From the NCBI GenBank assembly GCA_040391785.1, contig JBEBXH010000005.1:62001-126000 (forward strand): DNA of 64,000 bases, read 5' to 3'. The notes under the pieces are model-generated. The model was not told the DNA's origin and made no database searches. It worked only from the letters and a program-made list of their open reading frames with translations. The DNA comes from UBA5239 sp040391785. Lineage in GTDB: Bacteria; Verrucomicrobiota; Lentisphaeria; Victivallales; Victivallaceae. Both the position numbers and the translations under genes were made by a program. Position 1 is the stretch's first letter. Each line of letters begins with the position of its first letter. Shown one piece after another: positions 52,765-61,653 of this stretch.

Positions 52765-54363
52765 TCAGTGCCGGACGAGCACGGTGTATGAGTATTTCAC
52801 CGAGAGCTCTTCGCCGGGCTGCAGCGTCAGTTCCCAGGTCAGTTCGCGACGCGGATTCACGCTGTAAATGCCGGTTTCCAGCAACTTGGCTTTCGGCTCT
52901 TTTTCGGCGGAAACCAGTTCACCGGAGAACTGCAGCCGGGCGACTACTTTGGCCGGGGTCGAGCGGTAATTGTGCAGCATCACCGTGCCCTCGACTTCCG
53001 GATTGCGGTAACTGTGGCCGCCGACATAAACGATCGGACGTCCGCTGATCTTAGGGCCATTCTTTCCCTCCTTATTTTCTACTTCATATTCGCTTATCTT
53101 GCCGGTTACGGTCAGGGCTTTGGTGATTTTGATCAATGCTTCCTGGCCGGGGTTGGTCCAGCCGACGGTGGTCTGGGCGAGAATTTTTTCGCCGCTCACA
53201 ATTTCGATTGGTGCGGTGGTCAGCGGTGAATTCAACGGATTCTTGAAGCGGACCGCATCCCATAAATCGCCATAGGGGCTTACTTCACCATTACTCACGT
53301 TTCGATAGTTTCCCCACGGATCGCGGCGGTCCGGAATTTCCCAATCGACAATCCGCTCATAAGCGGCCTGCCCGCTGGCGATGTTTTTGTAGACGCTCTC
53401 GTCTTTGCCCAGAGTAATTCTACCGAGCGGAGTGTAGTGGATATCCTCAGACAAACCGGCCGACGGCAATGGTGATTCCCCGAATGTGGCCATTGGGGAT
53501 CTGTCCATGGTATTCATGACCCTCTGTGACATTACCCCGGCCGCCCAGCCGCCGGCATCCTTGGCGGCAAGCGATTGAAAAAATTGATTCAGATTATTGA
53601 TCAGCAGCGGACTCACGACACGCATATATTCCAGATTCGGAAACCCCGAAATCAGGTTGACTTCGGCATTTTTCAGTTCTTCCAGTTCGTTGGTGATGAC
53701 CGCGGAGTGGTCAATCTGCAGCTTGGAATCCTTGCCCAGCGCGATCCGGTAGGCGGGGGCCCACGAAAGCCCGAACGTCACGTAATTGATTTGTAACGGT
53801 GACTCTTTCCGGTGGTTATCGACCAGCAATACCCATTTTTCCCGGCTTGTTTTTCGACTGACTCCTTCATTGACTCCATCCGATTCGATCAAGGCGACCA
53901 TACTGCGGTCAAAGGTAATCAACTGCCCGGATTCCTGTTTGAGCACCAGAAGGCTGCCCATCGTTTGCGGGTCATTCCGGTCGCCGAGCCTGACCATGGT
54001 ACCCGTGACGGTTCGCGACGGCTCGTTGCCGGCGGCTCTCAGCATGACAGTGACTTTGCGGCCTTCGTAACTGGCCATCAGGTCCGTAAATGGAACTTTA
54101 TGAATTTCCTCGACCTGTTGTTTGGTTCTGGTGACAGTCAGGTTCTGCCCGGGAGCGAACCACAATGTGCCGTGTACCGGTTTGATTTCTTCATCGATCA
54201 GGAACGCCTTGTTCGGAGTGGTTTTAATTTCGCGGGTGATCAGCGCGTAACCGTTTTTGAAGAGCGCCGCCCGGGTGACCGGGGCCTTGGCCCTGGGTTC
54301 GTCGGCTCCGGACAAGTTCGCGCCGATAAGCGCTGCCATCGCAAGTGCTGCCGCAGTTTTCAT
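52765..54363 (-). CDS. Secreted DUF4139-family protein, paralogue 1
   Basis: A 532-residue protein with a signal peptide (MKTAAALAMAALIGANLSGA). I chose the ATG at 54363, which has GGAGG six nt upstream and gives the same length as the paralogue at 60036. The beta-rich body includes FKNGYALITREIKT, a conserved NYVTFGLSWAPAYRIALG centre, ISGFPNLEY and a C-terminal RRELTWELTLQPGEELSVKYSYTV strand pair, all matching DUF4139 proteins (MuiA-like). Function is unknown; a beta-sandwich outer-surface or adhesin role is possible. It is flanked by repeat elements. Confidence 0.83.
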   Translation of the reverse strand: MKTAAALAMAALIGANLSGADEPRAKAPVTRAALFKNGYALITREIKTTPNKAFLIDEEIKPVHGTLWFAPGQNLTVTRTKQQVEEIHKVPFTDLMASYEGRKVTVMLRAAGNEPSRTVTGTMVRLGDRNDPQTMGSLLVLKQESGQLITFDRSMVALIESDGVNEGVSRKTSREKWVLLVDNHRKESPLQINYVTFGLSWAPAYRIALGKDSKLQIDHSAVITNELEELKNAEVNLISGFPNLEYMRVVSPLLINNLNQFFQSLAAKDAGGWAAGVMSQRVMNTMDRSPMATFGESPLPSAGLSEDIHYTPLGRITLGKDESVYKNIASGQAAYERIVDWEIPDRRDPWGNYRNVSNGEVSPYGDLWDAVRFKNPLNSPLTTAPIEIVSGEKILAQTTVGWTNPGQEALIKITKALTVTGKISEYEVENKEGKNGPKISGRPIVYVGGHSYRNPEVEGTVMLHNYRSTPAKVVARLQFSGELVSAEKEPKAKLLETGIYSVNPRRELTWELTLQPGEELSVKYSYTVLVRH

Positions 54364-54473
54364 AACTTTCCTCCTGTTTTCGGGTTGCTGATCATACAAT
54401 AATCCCAAAACAGGAAAGATTGTCAAATCATTGTAAAACCATTGTAAAATCTCCGGAATATGATATTTTATAC

Positions 54474-54608
54474 CGAATTGAAAATTGAGAATGGAAAATG
54501 GAAAATTGTGGGGGAGTTAATTCGTTTCCGGTTTATCGGTGATTGCTGGAGTATCAAATGAGGGTTAAAGGGATTCATCCCTTTCCTTCATTATCCATTA
54601 TCCATTAA
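54474..54608. repeat. Compound heptad/hairpin repeat element, copy 2
   Basis: GAATTGAAAATTGAG and ATGGAAA arrays, then the hairpin AAAGGGA-TTCA-TCCCTTT (54567-54584) after GAGGGTT, then TTATCCA heptads (54588-54606). It occupies most of the 54364-54625 gap upstream of the metal transporter gene. Confidence 0.8.
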
Positions 54609-54625
54609 AAAATTAAGGAAATCAG

Positions 54626-55345
54626 ATGAATGCAGATGAAATAACACTGGGCGCCCTTTTGCTTACGGCAATCCTGACCGGGGTGATTCACACGATCGCC
54701 GGACCGGACCATTACCTGCCGTTTATTGCCATTGCCAAATGCCGTAACTATGGCTGGATCAAGACGTTTCTATGGACGCTGTTCTGCGGTGTCGGGCACG
54801 TCGGCAGTGCGTTGCTGCTGGCGGCGCTGTTTCTGCTTTTCGCGGAAGTTCTTTCCGAAGCGCATCTGGAATGGGTGGAGGAGTGGCGCGGCAGCATCGC
54901 GGCCTACGCGCTGATCGGGATGGGCGCGGCCATGCTGATTTACGCCCTGCGCAAACGCTGGAAGCGGCGGCCGCACCAGCACACGCACGACCATGCGGAC
55001 GGCACGACCCATGTCCATACCCACACCCATGACCCGCAGCACGGTCACCCGCACGGCAGCAGCAAAAGCATCTCGTACTGGGTGGTTTTCATCATTTTCG
55101 TGCTCGGCCCCTGCGAAGCACTGCTCCCGCTCCTGACCGCGTCTGCGGTGCTGGGAACAGCGAGCGTGATCGTGGTCGCCGTGGTATTCAGCATCGCCAC
55201 GATCCTGACGATGCTGTGCGCCGTGGCCGCCGGGACCTTCGGCCTGAAACTGCTGCGTTTCCGCTACCTGGAAGAATACGCCTCCGAAATCGCCGGCGCC
55301 ACGGTCATGTGCTGCGGGTTGGCCATCGCCTGCCTCGGACTGTAA
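54626..55345 (+). CDS. NicO/TauE-like membrane transporter with His-rich loop
   Basis: A 239-residue membrane protein with about six helices. HTIAGPDHYLPF (~22-33), FCGVGHVGSALLL (~53-65) and VLGPCEALLPLL (~160-171) resemble the metal-site helices of Ni/Co efflux and TauE/SafE-related transporters. A cytoplasmic-type loop at ~114-143 is rich in His (HQHTHDHADG, HVHTHTHD, HGHPHG: 13 His), suggesting binding of Ni, Co or Zn. Rcn-type efflux is the closest reading, though sulfite/organic anion export (TauE) is an alternative for the fold. AAGGA precedes the start; no metalloregulator is adjacent. Confidence 0.75.
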   Translation: MNADEITLGALLLTAILTGVIHTIAGPDHYLPFIAIAKCRNYGWIKTFLWTLFCGVGHVGSALLLAALFLLFAEVLSEAHLEWVEEWRGSIAAYALIGMGAAMLIYALRKRWKRRPHQHTHDHADGTTHVHTHTHDPQHGHPHGSSKSISYWVVFIIFVLGPCEALLPLLTASAVLGTASVIVVAVVFSIATILTMLCAVAAGTFGLKLLRFRYLEEYASEIAGATVMCCGLAIACLGL

Positions 55346-55347
55346 TT

Positions 55348-57972
55348 TCAGTCGGCGATCAGGTAGAAGCGGGCGCGGTCGGGCTTGAAGTCGATGTCCA
55401 GTTTTTTGCCGCCGGGCAGCGTGACGGTAGCCGTCAGCGAGCGGTCGTTACGGTAATTGGCGGCGTAGACCAGCAGCTGTTTGCCGAGGCGCAGCGCTTT
55501 GATCCGGAGCCAGTCGGGATGATCGCTGATTTCGACCGGGGTGCCCTTCAGAAAAAATTCCTCGTAAGGAACCGCCGTGCGGATGCCGTCGGCCACATGG
55601 CGCAGGTTGACCGGATTGAAAAAGGCGGCCGAGTTCCAATAGAGCACCGTGTCGGCCCGTTCCATCAGGCACTCCCAAAGCTGGTATTTGTACATCGGTT
55701 TTTCGTCCGTGGGAACCTGCCCGAAACCGGTGTGGCCGGAGAGCAGTGTCGGCACCGCGACCGGGCGGCCAAGTTCCCGGCTGTGCATGGCGATGGTGTC
55801 GCCGACCAGCGCGGAATCGCGGATGCCCTGGTAAGTGTAGATCATCGGGCTGATCCGGTCGACGTACCGGGTCAATTTGCGGTAGTCCCAGAAGCTGCTG
55901 CGGCGCAGTTCCTCCGGGGAACGGTCGCGGACGATCTGCGGGATCAGTTTTGCGTTGGGATTGTGACGGCGCGCCGCTTCGAGATACAGCTGGTAATGGC
56001 GGCTCATCATCTCGCATTTGAAGTCGACCCACTGTTCGTATTCCCGGCGGTAGCGCTGCCGGTCGCCGACGATCTCCCGGACCGGGGTGGTTACTCCGGT
56101 GCTTTCGCGGAACATGGCCAGCAGTTCAGGGTGGTAATCGATGCGGTCGCCGGCCATGTTGGTGTTTTCGTCGTCGATCACGATGGTGTCCACATATTTG
56201 CCGAGCTCGGCAATTTTGTCGAGATCCTGTTTGACCCACGCCGAATCGGGGCGGACCAGGATGCTCGGCTTGCGGTCGGGCTTGCCGTCGAGGCCGATGG
56301 CTCGTTCATCCTCGGGCGGCGCTCCCAGCCGGGGCGAATGTTCACCAATGATCCGGATGCCGTTTGCCGCCGCCTGGGCGGAAAAACCCTGCCACAATCC
56401 GGGATATTGCGCGGGATACAAGTGCCACGGATTCAGGAGATTGATCCCGAAGCGGCGGCAAAGTTCCGGCAGCCCCGGATAATCGGTGAAGAAGCCCCGG
56501 AAATTCTCCCCGGCGGGCCCCACGCGGATTTGCCGGAACGCCGGAGTGTCGGCAATGCGGACCGGCTCCAGGTTGACTGTGCTCCACGGCTGGTTCACGC
56601 CGTACATGACAAACGAATATTCCAGCTGGACGCTCTCCGCGGAGGTGGCTTCCAGAAACAGCGTCACGCTCAGTGAAATATGGCTGAACCCGATGTCATA
56701 CGATTTCCGTCCGTCCGCCTCGGCGGTCTCTTTCAAGGTCAGAAATTCAGGGGCGCGCCCCTTCCAGTTGAGGCCGGCCCATTGACTGGTGACGCCGTGA
56801 AGGGTGACGCCGGCAGGCAGCCGGATCTGCATGGCCCCCAGTTGCGCCACCGGTTTATTGTCCGGCGTGACAAAGCGAAAAACCAGCGGCGAAACAAAGC
56901 CTTGTCCGATGCCGTTCACCGCGTAATCCGGGTTCAGCATCACCGGAATTTTCAGGTCGGTGAAAAAATCGCCGCCGCGCTCACGCGCCTCGAACTTGTC
57001 CGGCGTATAGTTGGCGTCGGTGGTGAAAACCAGGGCATCCGCCAGCAGCCGCCCCGAAGTGGACAGGAGCAGCTCATGCGAAGCGCCGCCGCTTCTGAAG
57101 GCGCCGAGGCGCTGCCAGTAATATTGACCGTCGACCTTGCCGTCGATTTCCCGTTCGGTATTGCGGGTGGTGAATTCATAAATATCCTTGCGGTCCAGAC
57201 TCACTTTCACTCCCGGACAGTCGCGGTACCCGTAAATCCGGCCCCAGATGTAATAATCGCGCTCCAGCGGCAGCAGCGACTGCTGGTCGATTTCCGGCTT
57301 GACCTGGAAACGGTAGGTCAGTTTCCCCCCGGCCAGATAATAACCGCCCTTTCCGGAAAAATACCCCGGGATATCCCGTCCATGCGCCGAAATACTGCCG
57401 CCGGTCATGCAGTCCTCGGCTTCCTTCCAGACCACCAGCGCGTTCGGCGCGATGCTGCCGGGCTCGTCGGAAGACGCGGTCACTGCCAAGTCGGCGAATT
57501 CGACTTCGCCCTTGCCTTTGTAAAACTGGTAAAATGCGAAATACTCCTTCAGCGGTACCGGCAGCAGGAGCTTGCGCGAAAAGGTTTTCCATTCCGGTGA
57601 CGGGGTCAGGTTCAGCCCCATGGCGCGGCGGTTCGCCTGGTCGTTGCCGTTGAAATTCACGTTTACCCGGACGAAACCGTCCGCGGCCAGTTCCAGATTG
57701 CGTGTGCGGTAGCGGCCGGTGGCTTCGACCATGGTGCCGGCGGGCAACTCGCATTTGGCCCGCTTGCCGATGTAGCCGGAAGCGGTTTCCGCCGCCGAAA
57801 TCCGCACGATCCGGCCCGGCAGCAGCTTGATTTCGGAATCGGTTTTGTAGTGATTGACGCTCCATCCGGCAGGAAACTCGCCGCCGTTTTCGGGCCATTC
57901 GGCGCTGGAGACAAGTTCCGCGCCGGTGGCCGCGAATCCGGCCAGCAAAAGAAAAACGATGAGTTTACGCAT
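55348..57972 (-). CDS. Large secreted glycoside hydrolase-like protein
   Basis: About 874 residues. The ATG at 57972 (MRKLIVFLLLAGFAATGA signal peptide) is preferred over 57987. Domains in order: a beta-sandwich carbohydrate-binding-like domain (~20-165), a second beta-rich module (~180-460), and a C-terminal TIM-barrel-like domain (~480-810) with NLLNPWHLYPAQYPG, TIVIDDENTNM, MIYTYQGIRDS and VLYWNSAAFF, whose acidic residues (DDEN) are plausible catalytic residues. No GH family number is assigned. It follows the pseudopilin gene by 20 nt in a GntR-pseudopilin-hydrolase unit. An effector for an uncommon polysaccharide is the likely role. Confidence 0.8.
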   Translation of the reverse strand: MRKLIVFLLLAGFAATGAELVSSAEWPENGGEFPAGWSVNHYKTDSEIKLLPGRIVRISAAETASGYIGKRAKCELPAGTMVEATGRYRTRNLELAADGFVRVNVNFNGNDQANRRAMGLNLTPSPEWKTFSRKLLLPVPLKEYFAFYQFYKGKGEVEFADLAVTASSDEPGSIAPNALVVWKEAEDCMTGGSISAHGRDIPGYFSGKGGYYLAGGKLTYRFQVKPEIDQQSLLPLERDYYIWGRIYGYRDCPGVKVSLDRKDIYEFTTRNTEREIDGKVDGQYYWQRLGAFRSGGASHELLLSTSGRLLADALVFTTDANYTPDKFEARERGGDFFTDLKIPVMLNPDYAVNGIGQGFVSPLVFRFVTPDNKPVAQLGAMQIRLPAGVTLHGVTSQWAGLNWKGRAPEFLTLKETAEADGRKSYDIGFSHISLSVTLFLEATSAESVQLEYSFVMYGVNQPWSTVNLEPVRIADTPAFRQIRVGPAGENFRGFFTDYPGLPELCRRFGINLLNPWHLYPAQYPGLWQGFSAQAAANGIRIIGEHSPRLGAPPEDERAIGLDGKPDRKPSILVRPDSAWVKQDLDKIAELGKYVDTIVIDDENTNMAGDRIDYHPELLAMFRESTGVTTPVREIVGDRQRYRREYEQWVDFKCEMMSRHYQLYLEAARRHNPNAKLIPQIVRDRSPEELRRSSFWDYRKLTRYVDRISPMIYTYQGIRDSALVGDTIAMHSRELGRPVAVPTLLSGHTGFGQVPTDEKPMYKYQLWECLMERADTVLYWNSAAFFNPVNLRHVADGIRTAVPYEEFFLKGTPVEISDHPDWLRIKALRLGKQLLVYAANYRNDRSLTATVTLPGGKKLDIDFKPDRARFYLIAD

Positions 57973-57991
57973 GATGTAATTTCCCATTGGG

Positions 57992-58801
57992 TCAACGCTT
58001 CATCCCGTCGGGAGTCCACTGGTTGTGATCGACGATATAAGAATAAAAGGTATCCTTTTTGTACAGGCTCTGGATGCCGATTTCGCCGGAAGTGACGGGC
58101 GCGGTGGCAAAAACCTGTTCCACGTGGCCGTCGACTTTGGATACCATGCAAATCCGGTTATGAATCGGTTTGGCGCAGTTGTTGGTGGCACTGTAGGAGG
58201 CGTTCAAATACATGCTGCCGAGGTATTCCTTGGTGGCGGTGGCGCGGCTGTTCACCACACTTTCCGCCAGCATGACCATGTTGCCCGGACGGGTGATTCG
58301 CGACAATTTGTTGGGAATCGCTTTATCCGCCGCGATGGTCGGGTGGGAGCGGGCGAGGAAATCCTGGTTGTAACCGTACGACGGAAACTCCCAGTAGTAA
58401 TTAGTGCTGCTTTCCGGGCTGTTTTTGTTGGAGTTCAGCCAGGAGGCATTGTAGCCCTCGGCAAGCCCTGCCACCGGACGCCCGGGGCAGACGAAAACCC
58501 GGCCGCTGATATCATAATGCTTGAGCAGCGTGGAGGTCCAGCGGGCCGTCAGCTGCGGAGACGTTCCGGCGATATCATAGTGGTAGGGGATGAACCAATC
58601 GTCGTTGTCATTGCAATACAACAGGATGCCGAGCCCGAGCTGCTTCAGGTTATTCTGACAGGAGGCCGAGCGGGCCTTGTCGCGGGCGGCATTCAGCGCC
58701 GGCAGCAGCATGGCCGCCAGAATCGCGATGATGGCGATGACGACCAGGAGTTCAATGAGTGTGAAATACCTGGATTTACTGGGGATTGGACGGATAAGCA
58801 T
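57992..58801 (-). CDS. Pseudopilin-like secreted protein 2
   Basis: A 269-residue protein with a prepilin-like N-terminus: MLIRPIPSKSRYFTLIELL, then VVIAIIAILAAMLLPALNAAR. The residue before Phe+1 is Tyr, not Gly, as in pseudopilin 1, and Glu+5 is kept. The C-terminal part ends with a predicted beta domain (NRICMVSKVDGHVEQVF). It overlaps the regulator gene by 26 nt and is followed 20 nt later by the glycoside hydrolase-like gene. No type II secretion or type IV pilus assembly gene is nearby. A fibre or anchor role for secreted hydrolases is inferred. Confidence 0.85.
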   Translation of the reverse strand: MLIRPIPSKSRYFTLIELLVVIAIIAILAAMLLPALNAARDKARSASCQNNLKQLGLGILLYCNDNDDWFIPYHYDIAGTSPQLTARWTSTLLKHYDISGRVFVCPGRPVAGLAEGYNASWLNSNKNSPESSTNYYWEFPSYGYNQDFLARSHPTIAADKAIPNKLSRITRPGNMVMLAESVVNSRATATKEYLGSMYLNASYSATNNCAKPIHNRICMVSKVDGHVEQVFATAPVTSGEIGIQSLYKKDTFYSYIVDHNQWTPDGMKR

Positions 58802-59924
58802 GCCGCACCTCTTTTTTAGTATGGATGGATTTGTAATGTAAAGGGGAACTTTCCCGGATGACGATTTGTGATTTGATGAAATGATACGGCGGCCGCAGTT
58901 CGGGGCGCTGCGGATTGAACCACTGTTCCGCCCGGCGCAGCAGCAGCAGGCTCTGGCGGGCCAGCTCCTCGAAATCGGTTTCCACCGAAGTCAGCGGCGG
59001 CGTCATGAAATTGCAGTTCAGCCCGGAGATAAAGCCGACCACCGCCACATCCTGCGGGATACGCAATCCCATGCCGAGCAGCAGCCGGCAACTATCCATG
59101 GCATAGAAATCCGAATGGCACATGATAGCGCTCGGCGGCGAAGCGGACTTCAGCAGCGGCGCCAACTCCCGGTGAAGTTTTTCCGGGAACCTGGCGTCGC
59201 CATGTTTTAAGCGGATAATCAACTGCGGGTCGTCCGACAACCCGTGACTTTGCAGCAGCTCGCGGTATTCCGGCAAAGAGTATTCCCGGACGTCGTTTCC
59301 CGGCGCGGTCAGTGTGATAATTTTCTTGTGCCCGGCCATCTGGAGATGAGCCAACCCCGTCCGCCACCCCTGCCGGATATCCAGCCCGATCGCCGGCCAG
59401 CCGGTCAGCTGGTAGTCCGATTTGGAACCGAACACCAGCAGGATCGGCAGGTCGAGGCCGTTCAAAAGTTTCAAAATGGGTTCATCGCCACGGAAGTTGT
59501 TGGCCAGCAGGGCGATACCGGAAATATTCATATTGCGGATGGTTTCCCGGACGCTTTCCGGAGAGAGCCAGCAGAACTGGACCAGATCGCAAAGCTGGAG
59601 TTCAATCCGCATCCCGTCCGCCTGCTTCTGCAGAAATGGCATCAGGGTATTCGACGAAAGCGTGCTCGGGCCATTCAACTCCGCCAGAACCAGGAAGCGC
59701 CACGGACGGTTGTTCCGGGGGCAAACCCGGCTGCCGCTGCCGTTGAAACGCTCCAGCAGCCCTTCCTCCACCAGCTTGCCGGTGGCCTTGCGCAGGGTTT
59801 CGCGCGCCACCCCGTAGTGCCTGGACAGCTTCACCTCGGAGAGCTGTTCGCCGCCGCCAAGTTCACCGCTTTCGATCCTGCCCCGAAGGTCCTGATACAC
59901 ATGATTGTATTTGTTTTCAGCCAT
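58776..59924 (-). CDS. GntR-type DNA-binding domain fused to a LacI-type sugar sensor
   Basis: A 382-residue regulator with a GntR winged helix N-terminus (YQDLRGRIESGELGGGEQL; LSRHYGVARETLRKATGKL, ~25-50) joined to a LacI/periplasmic-binding-type C-terminal domain (GIALLANNFRGDEP, LAHLQMAGHKKIITL, IMCHSDFYAMDS, VAVVGFISGLN). This GntR-PBP1 hybrid form is known in other phyla for sugar operons. It is the first gene of the pseudopilin-hydrolase operon. Its promoter (59947-59976) holds a near-palindrome in the spacer. The ligand is likely a sugar from the polysaccharide acted on by the neighbours. Confidence 0.9.
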   Translation of the reverse strand: MAENKYNHVYQDLRGRIESGELGGGEQLSEVKLSRHYGVARETLRKATGKLVEEGLLERFNGSGSRVCPRNNRPWRFLVLAELNGPSTLSSNTLMPFLQKQADGMRIELQLCDLVQFCWLSPESVRETIRNMNISGIALLANNFRGDEPILKLLNGLDLPILLVFGSKSDYQLTGWPAIGLDIRQGWRTGLAHLQMAGHKKIITLTAPGNDVREYSLPEYRELLQSHGLSDDPQLIIRLKHGDARFPEKLHRELAPLLKSASPPSAIMCHSDFYAMDSCRLLLGMGLRIPQDVAVVGFISGLNCNFMTPPLTSVETDFEELARQSLLLLRRAEQWFNPQRPELRPPYHFIKSQIVIRESSPLHYKSIHTKKEVRHAYPSNPQ

Positions 59925-59946
59925 TCTAACCTCTGCCTATAAGAGT

Positions 59947-59976
59947 ATAATAAAAGCTGTCTAGGCAGTTTGTCAA
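59947..59976 (-). promoter_or_regulatory. Promoter of the GntR/LacI hybrid operon with operator-like palindrome
   Basis: TTGACA (59971-59976), 18 nt, TATTAT (59947-59952). The spacer contains CTGCCTAGACAG (59957-59968), a 12-bp palindrome with one mismatch, and a second half-site (TAGGCAG) is downstream of the -10. Confidence 0.6.
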
Positions 59977-60035
59977 TGGCCCTTACGAAAAAATGAAGAA
60001 TTTTTCCATAAATACGGTTAAAACAGGTTGGAAAC

Positions 60036-61643
60036 TCAATCGCGGATCAATACCGAGTATTTATAATTGATGGTCACTTCTTCGCCGGGCTTCAGGCTCA
60101 GTTCCCAGGTCAGCTCGCGGCGGGCATTGACACCATAGGAACCGCCGTCCAGCAGCTTCTGTTGTGGTTCCCGTTCGGCGGAAATGAATTCGCCGGAATA
60201 CTGCATCCGGATAAGTACTTTGGCCTCGTTTTTCCGGAAATTGTTCAGTTTCAGCGTTCCTGTAATATCGGGATTGCGGTATCGCCAGCTGCCGAAACGG
60301 GTTTCTTTTTTCTCGCCGGCCACTTCATTTTCCATGCGGATGCCGCTCATGGTCTCCGCTTTGGTGGTGTGCACGAGCGTTTCTTCGCCGATATTGGTCC
60401 ACTCGATGGTGCCTTGACCAAGGACTTTTTCGCCGTCAACGATCTCTGCCGGGGCCGTGGTGATCGGCGCCTGGAACGGATTTTTGAAGCGGACGGAATC
60501 CCACAAATTGCCGTTTGGATTCACCGGAGCCTGCTGCTCATACCGGTTGTATTCCCTGTATTGCCCAAAGATGTTGCGCATGTCCGGAATGACCCATTCG
60601 ACAAGGCGCTCATAGGAGGTTTTCGCCGAATCCAGCGACTGGTACAATGTCTGGTCCTTCGCCAGAGTGATCCGGCCGGCGGGGGTGAAATGAATATCTT
60701 CCGACGCCATCGTTTCCGGAAGCGGCGACACGATACGGGAGGAGCGGTCGGATGACGAACTCGCACCATAATACATCTGCGTCATCGCTTCTTTCCGGGC
60801 ATAGGGATTTTCCGTCTTATGGAGCTGCTGGAAAAACCGGTTCAGGTCCATGACAGAGCCGAGCGGACTGACCACTTTCTGGTACTCCAGATTCGGGAAT
60901 CCCGAAACCAGGTTGATTTCAACGTTTTTCAAATCCTCGAGTTCATTGATGATGATGCCCGTCTGGTCGACCTGAAGCACATTGTCCCGCCCCAAAGCAA
61001 TCCGGTAAGCCGGCGCCCAGGTAACCCCGTATGTCATATAGTTGATGTACAGCGGAGACGAAGCGCCCTTCCGGTCCACCAGCATCATTTGCTTTTCCTG
61101 AGCCAGCTTGCTGTTCATGACGCCCGATTCGATCAGCTTGACACTGTCCTCGGGAAATGTGAACAACCGGCCGGACTCATCTTTAATCACGATAAACGAA
61201 CTTATTGCCTTCGGATTATAATATACCCGTATATCTTCCGGAACAAGCGGCTTGCCGTGTTTTCCCGGCCGGATCAGGGTTCCCTTGATGACCCGGGGCG
61301 GTTCATTGCCGTCGGCCTTTAAGGTCACGGTCACATGCTGATTCTCGTAGCTGGCGGCCAGATTGATCAAAGGATTGTCATTCGGCACTTCCCGGATTCG
61401 CTTAATGCCGGTAATCGCCAGTTTTTCTCCCGGGCTGAACCACAAAGTTCCATGCACCGGATCAAGTTCCTCGTCGATCAAAAAAGGTTTCTCCGGCGTG
61501 GTTTTGATTTCGCGCACGACCAGTGCGAAGCCGTTTTTGAATAACGCGGCTTTGACAATCGGCGCTTTCACCATCGGTTCGTCGTTCGCCCATAGGCTTC
61601 CACAGCATACGGCCAGCAGCAACAATGCGATTGTGTTCTTCAT
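60036..61643 (-). CDS. Secreted DUF4139-family protein, paralogue 2
   Basis: A 535-residue protein with a signal peptide (MKNTIALLLLAVCCGSLWA). It is a clear paralogue of 52765-54363 (FKNGFALVVREIKT, NYMTYGVTWAPAYRIALG, VSGFPNLEYQKVVSPL, RRELTWELSLKPGEEVTINYKY), with the same length, so the two arose by duplication and are now 6 kb apart with the regulator-pseudopilin-hydrolase operon between them. Function unknown; the family includes MuiA. It precedes the regulator operon and follows the desulfurase on the same strand, which starts 10 nt upstream of it. Confidence 0.83.
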   Translation of the reverse strand: MKNTIALLLLAVCCGSLWANDEPMVKAPIVKAALFKNGFALVVREIKTTPEKPFLIDEELDPVHGTLWFSPGEKLAITGIKRIREVPNDNPLINLAASYENQHVTVTLKADGNEPPRVIKGTLIRPGKHGKPLVPEDIRVYYNPKAISSFIVIKDESGRLFTFPEDSVKLIESGVMNSKLAQEKQMMLVDRKGASSPLYINYMTYGVTWAPAYRIALGRDNVLQVDQTGIIINELEDLKNVEINLVSGFPNLEYQKVVSPLGSVMDLNRFFQQLHKTENPYARKEAMTQMYYGASSSSDRSSRIVSPLPETMASEDIHFTPAGRITLAKDQTLYQSLDSAKTSYERLVEWVIPDMRNIFGQYREYNRYEQQAPVNPNGNLWDSVRFKNPFQAPITTAPAEIVDGEKVLGQGTIEWTNIGEETLVHTTKAETMSGIRMENEVAGEKKETRFGSWRYRNPDITGTLKLNNFRKNEAKVLIRMQYSGEFISAEREPQQKLLDGGSYGVNARRELTWELSLKPGEEVTINYKYSVLIRD

Positions 61644-61653
61644 GGTACCCTCC

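Noticed and set aside
55216..56676. Plus-strand frame antisense to the glycoside hydrolase-like gene
   Set aside because: Covers the coding strand complement of a gene with signal peptide and TIM-barrel motifs; no own Shine-Dalgarno or domain.
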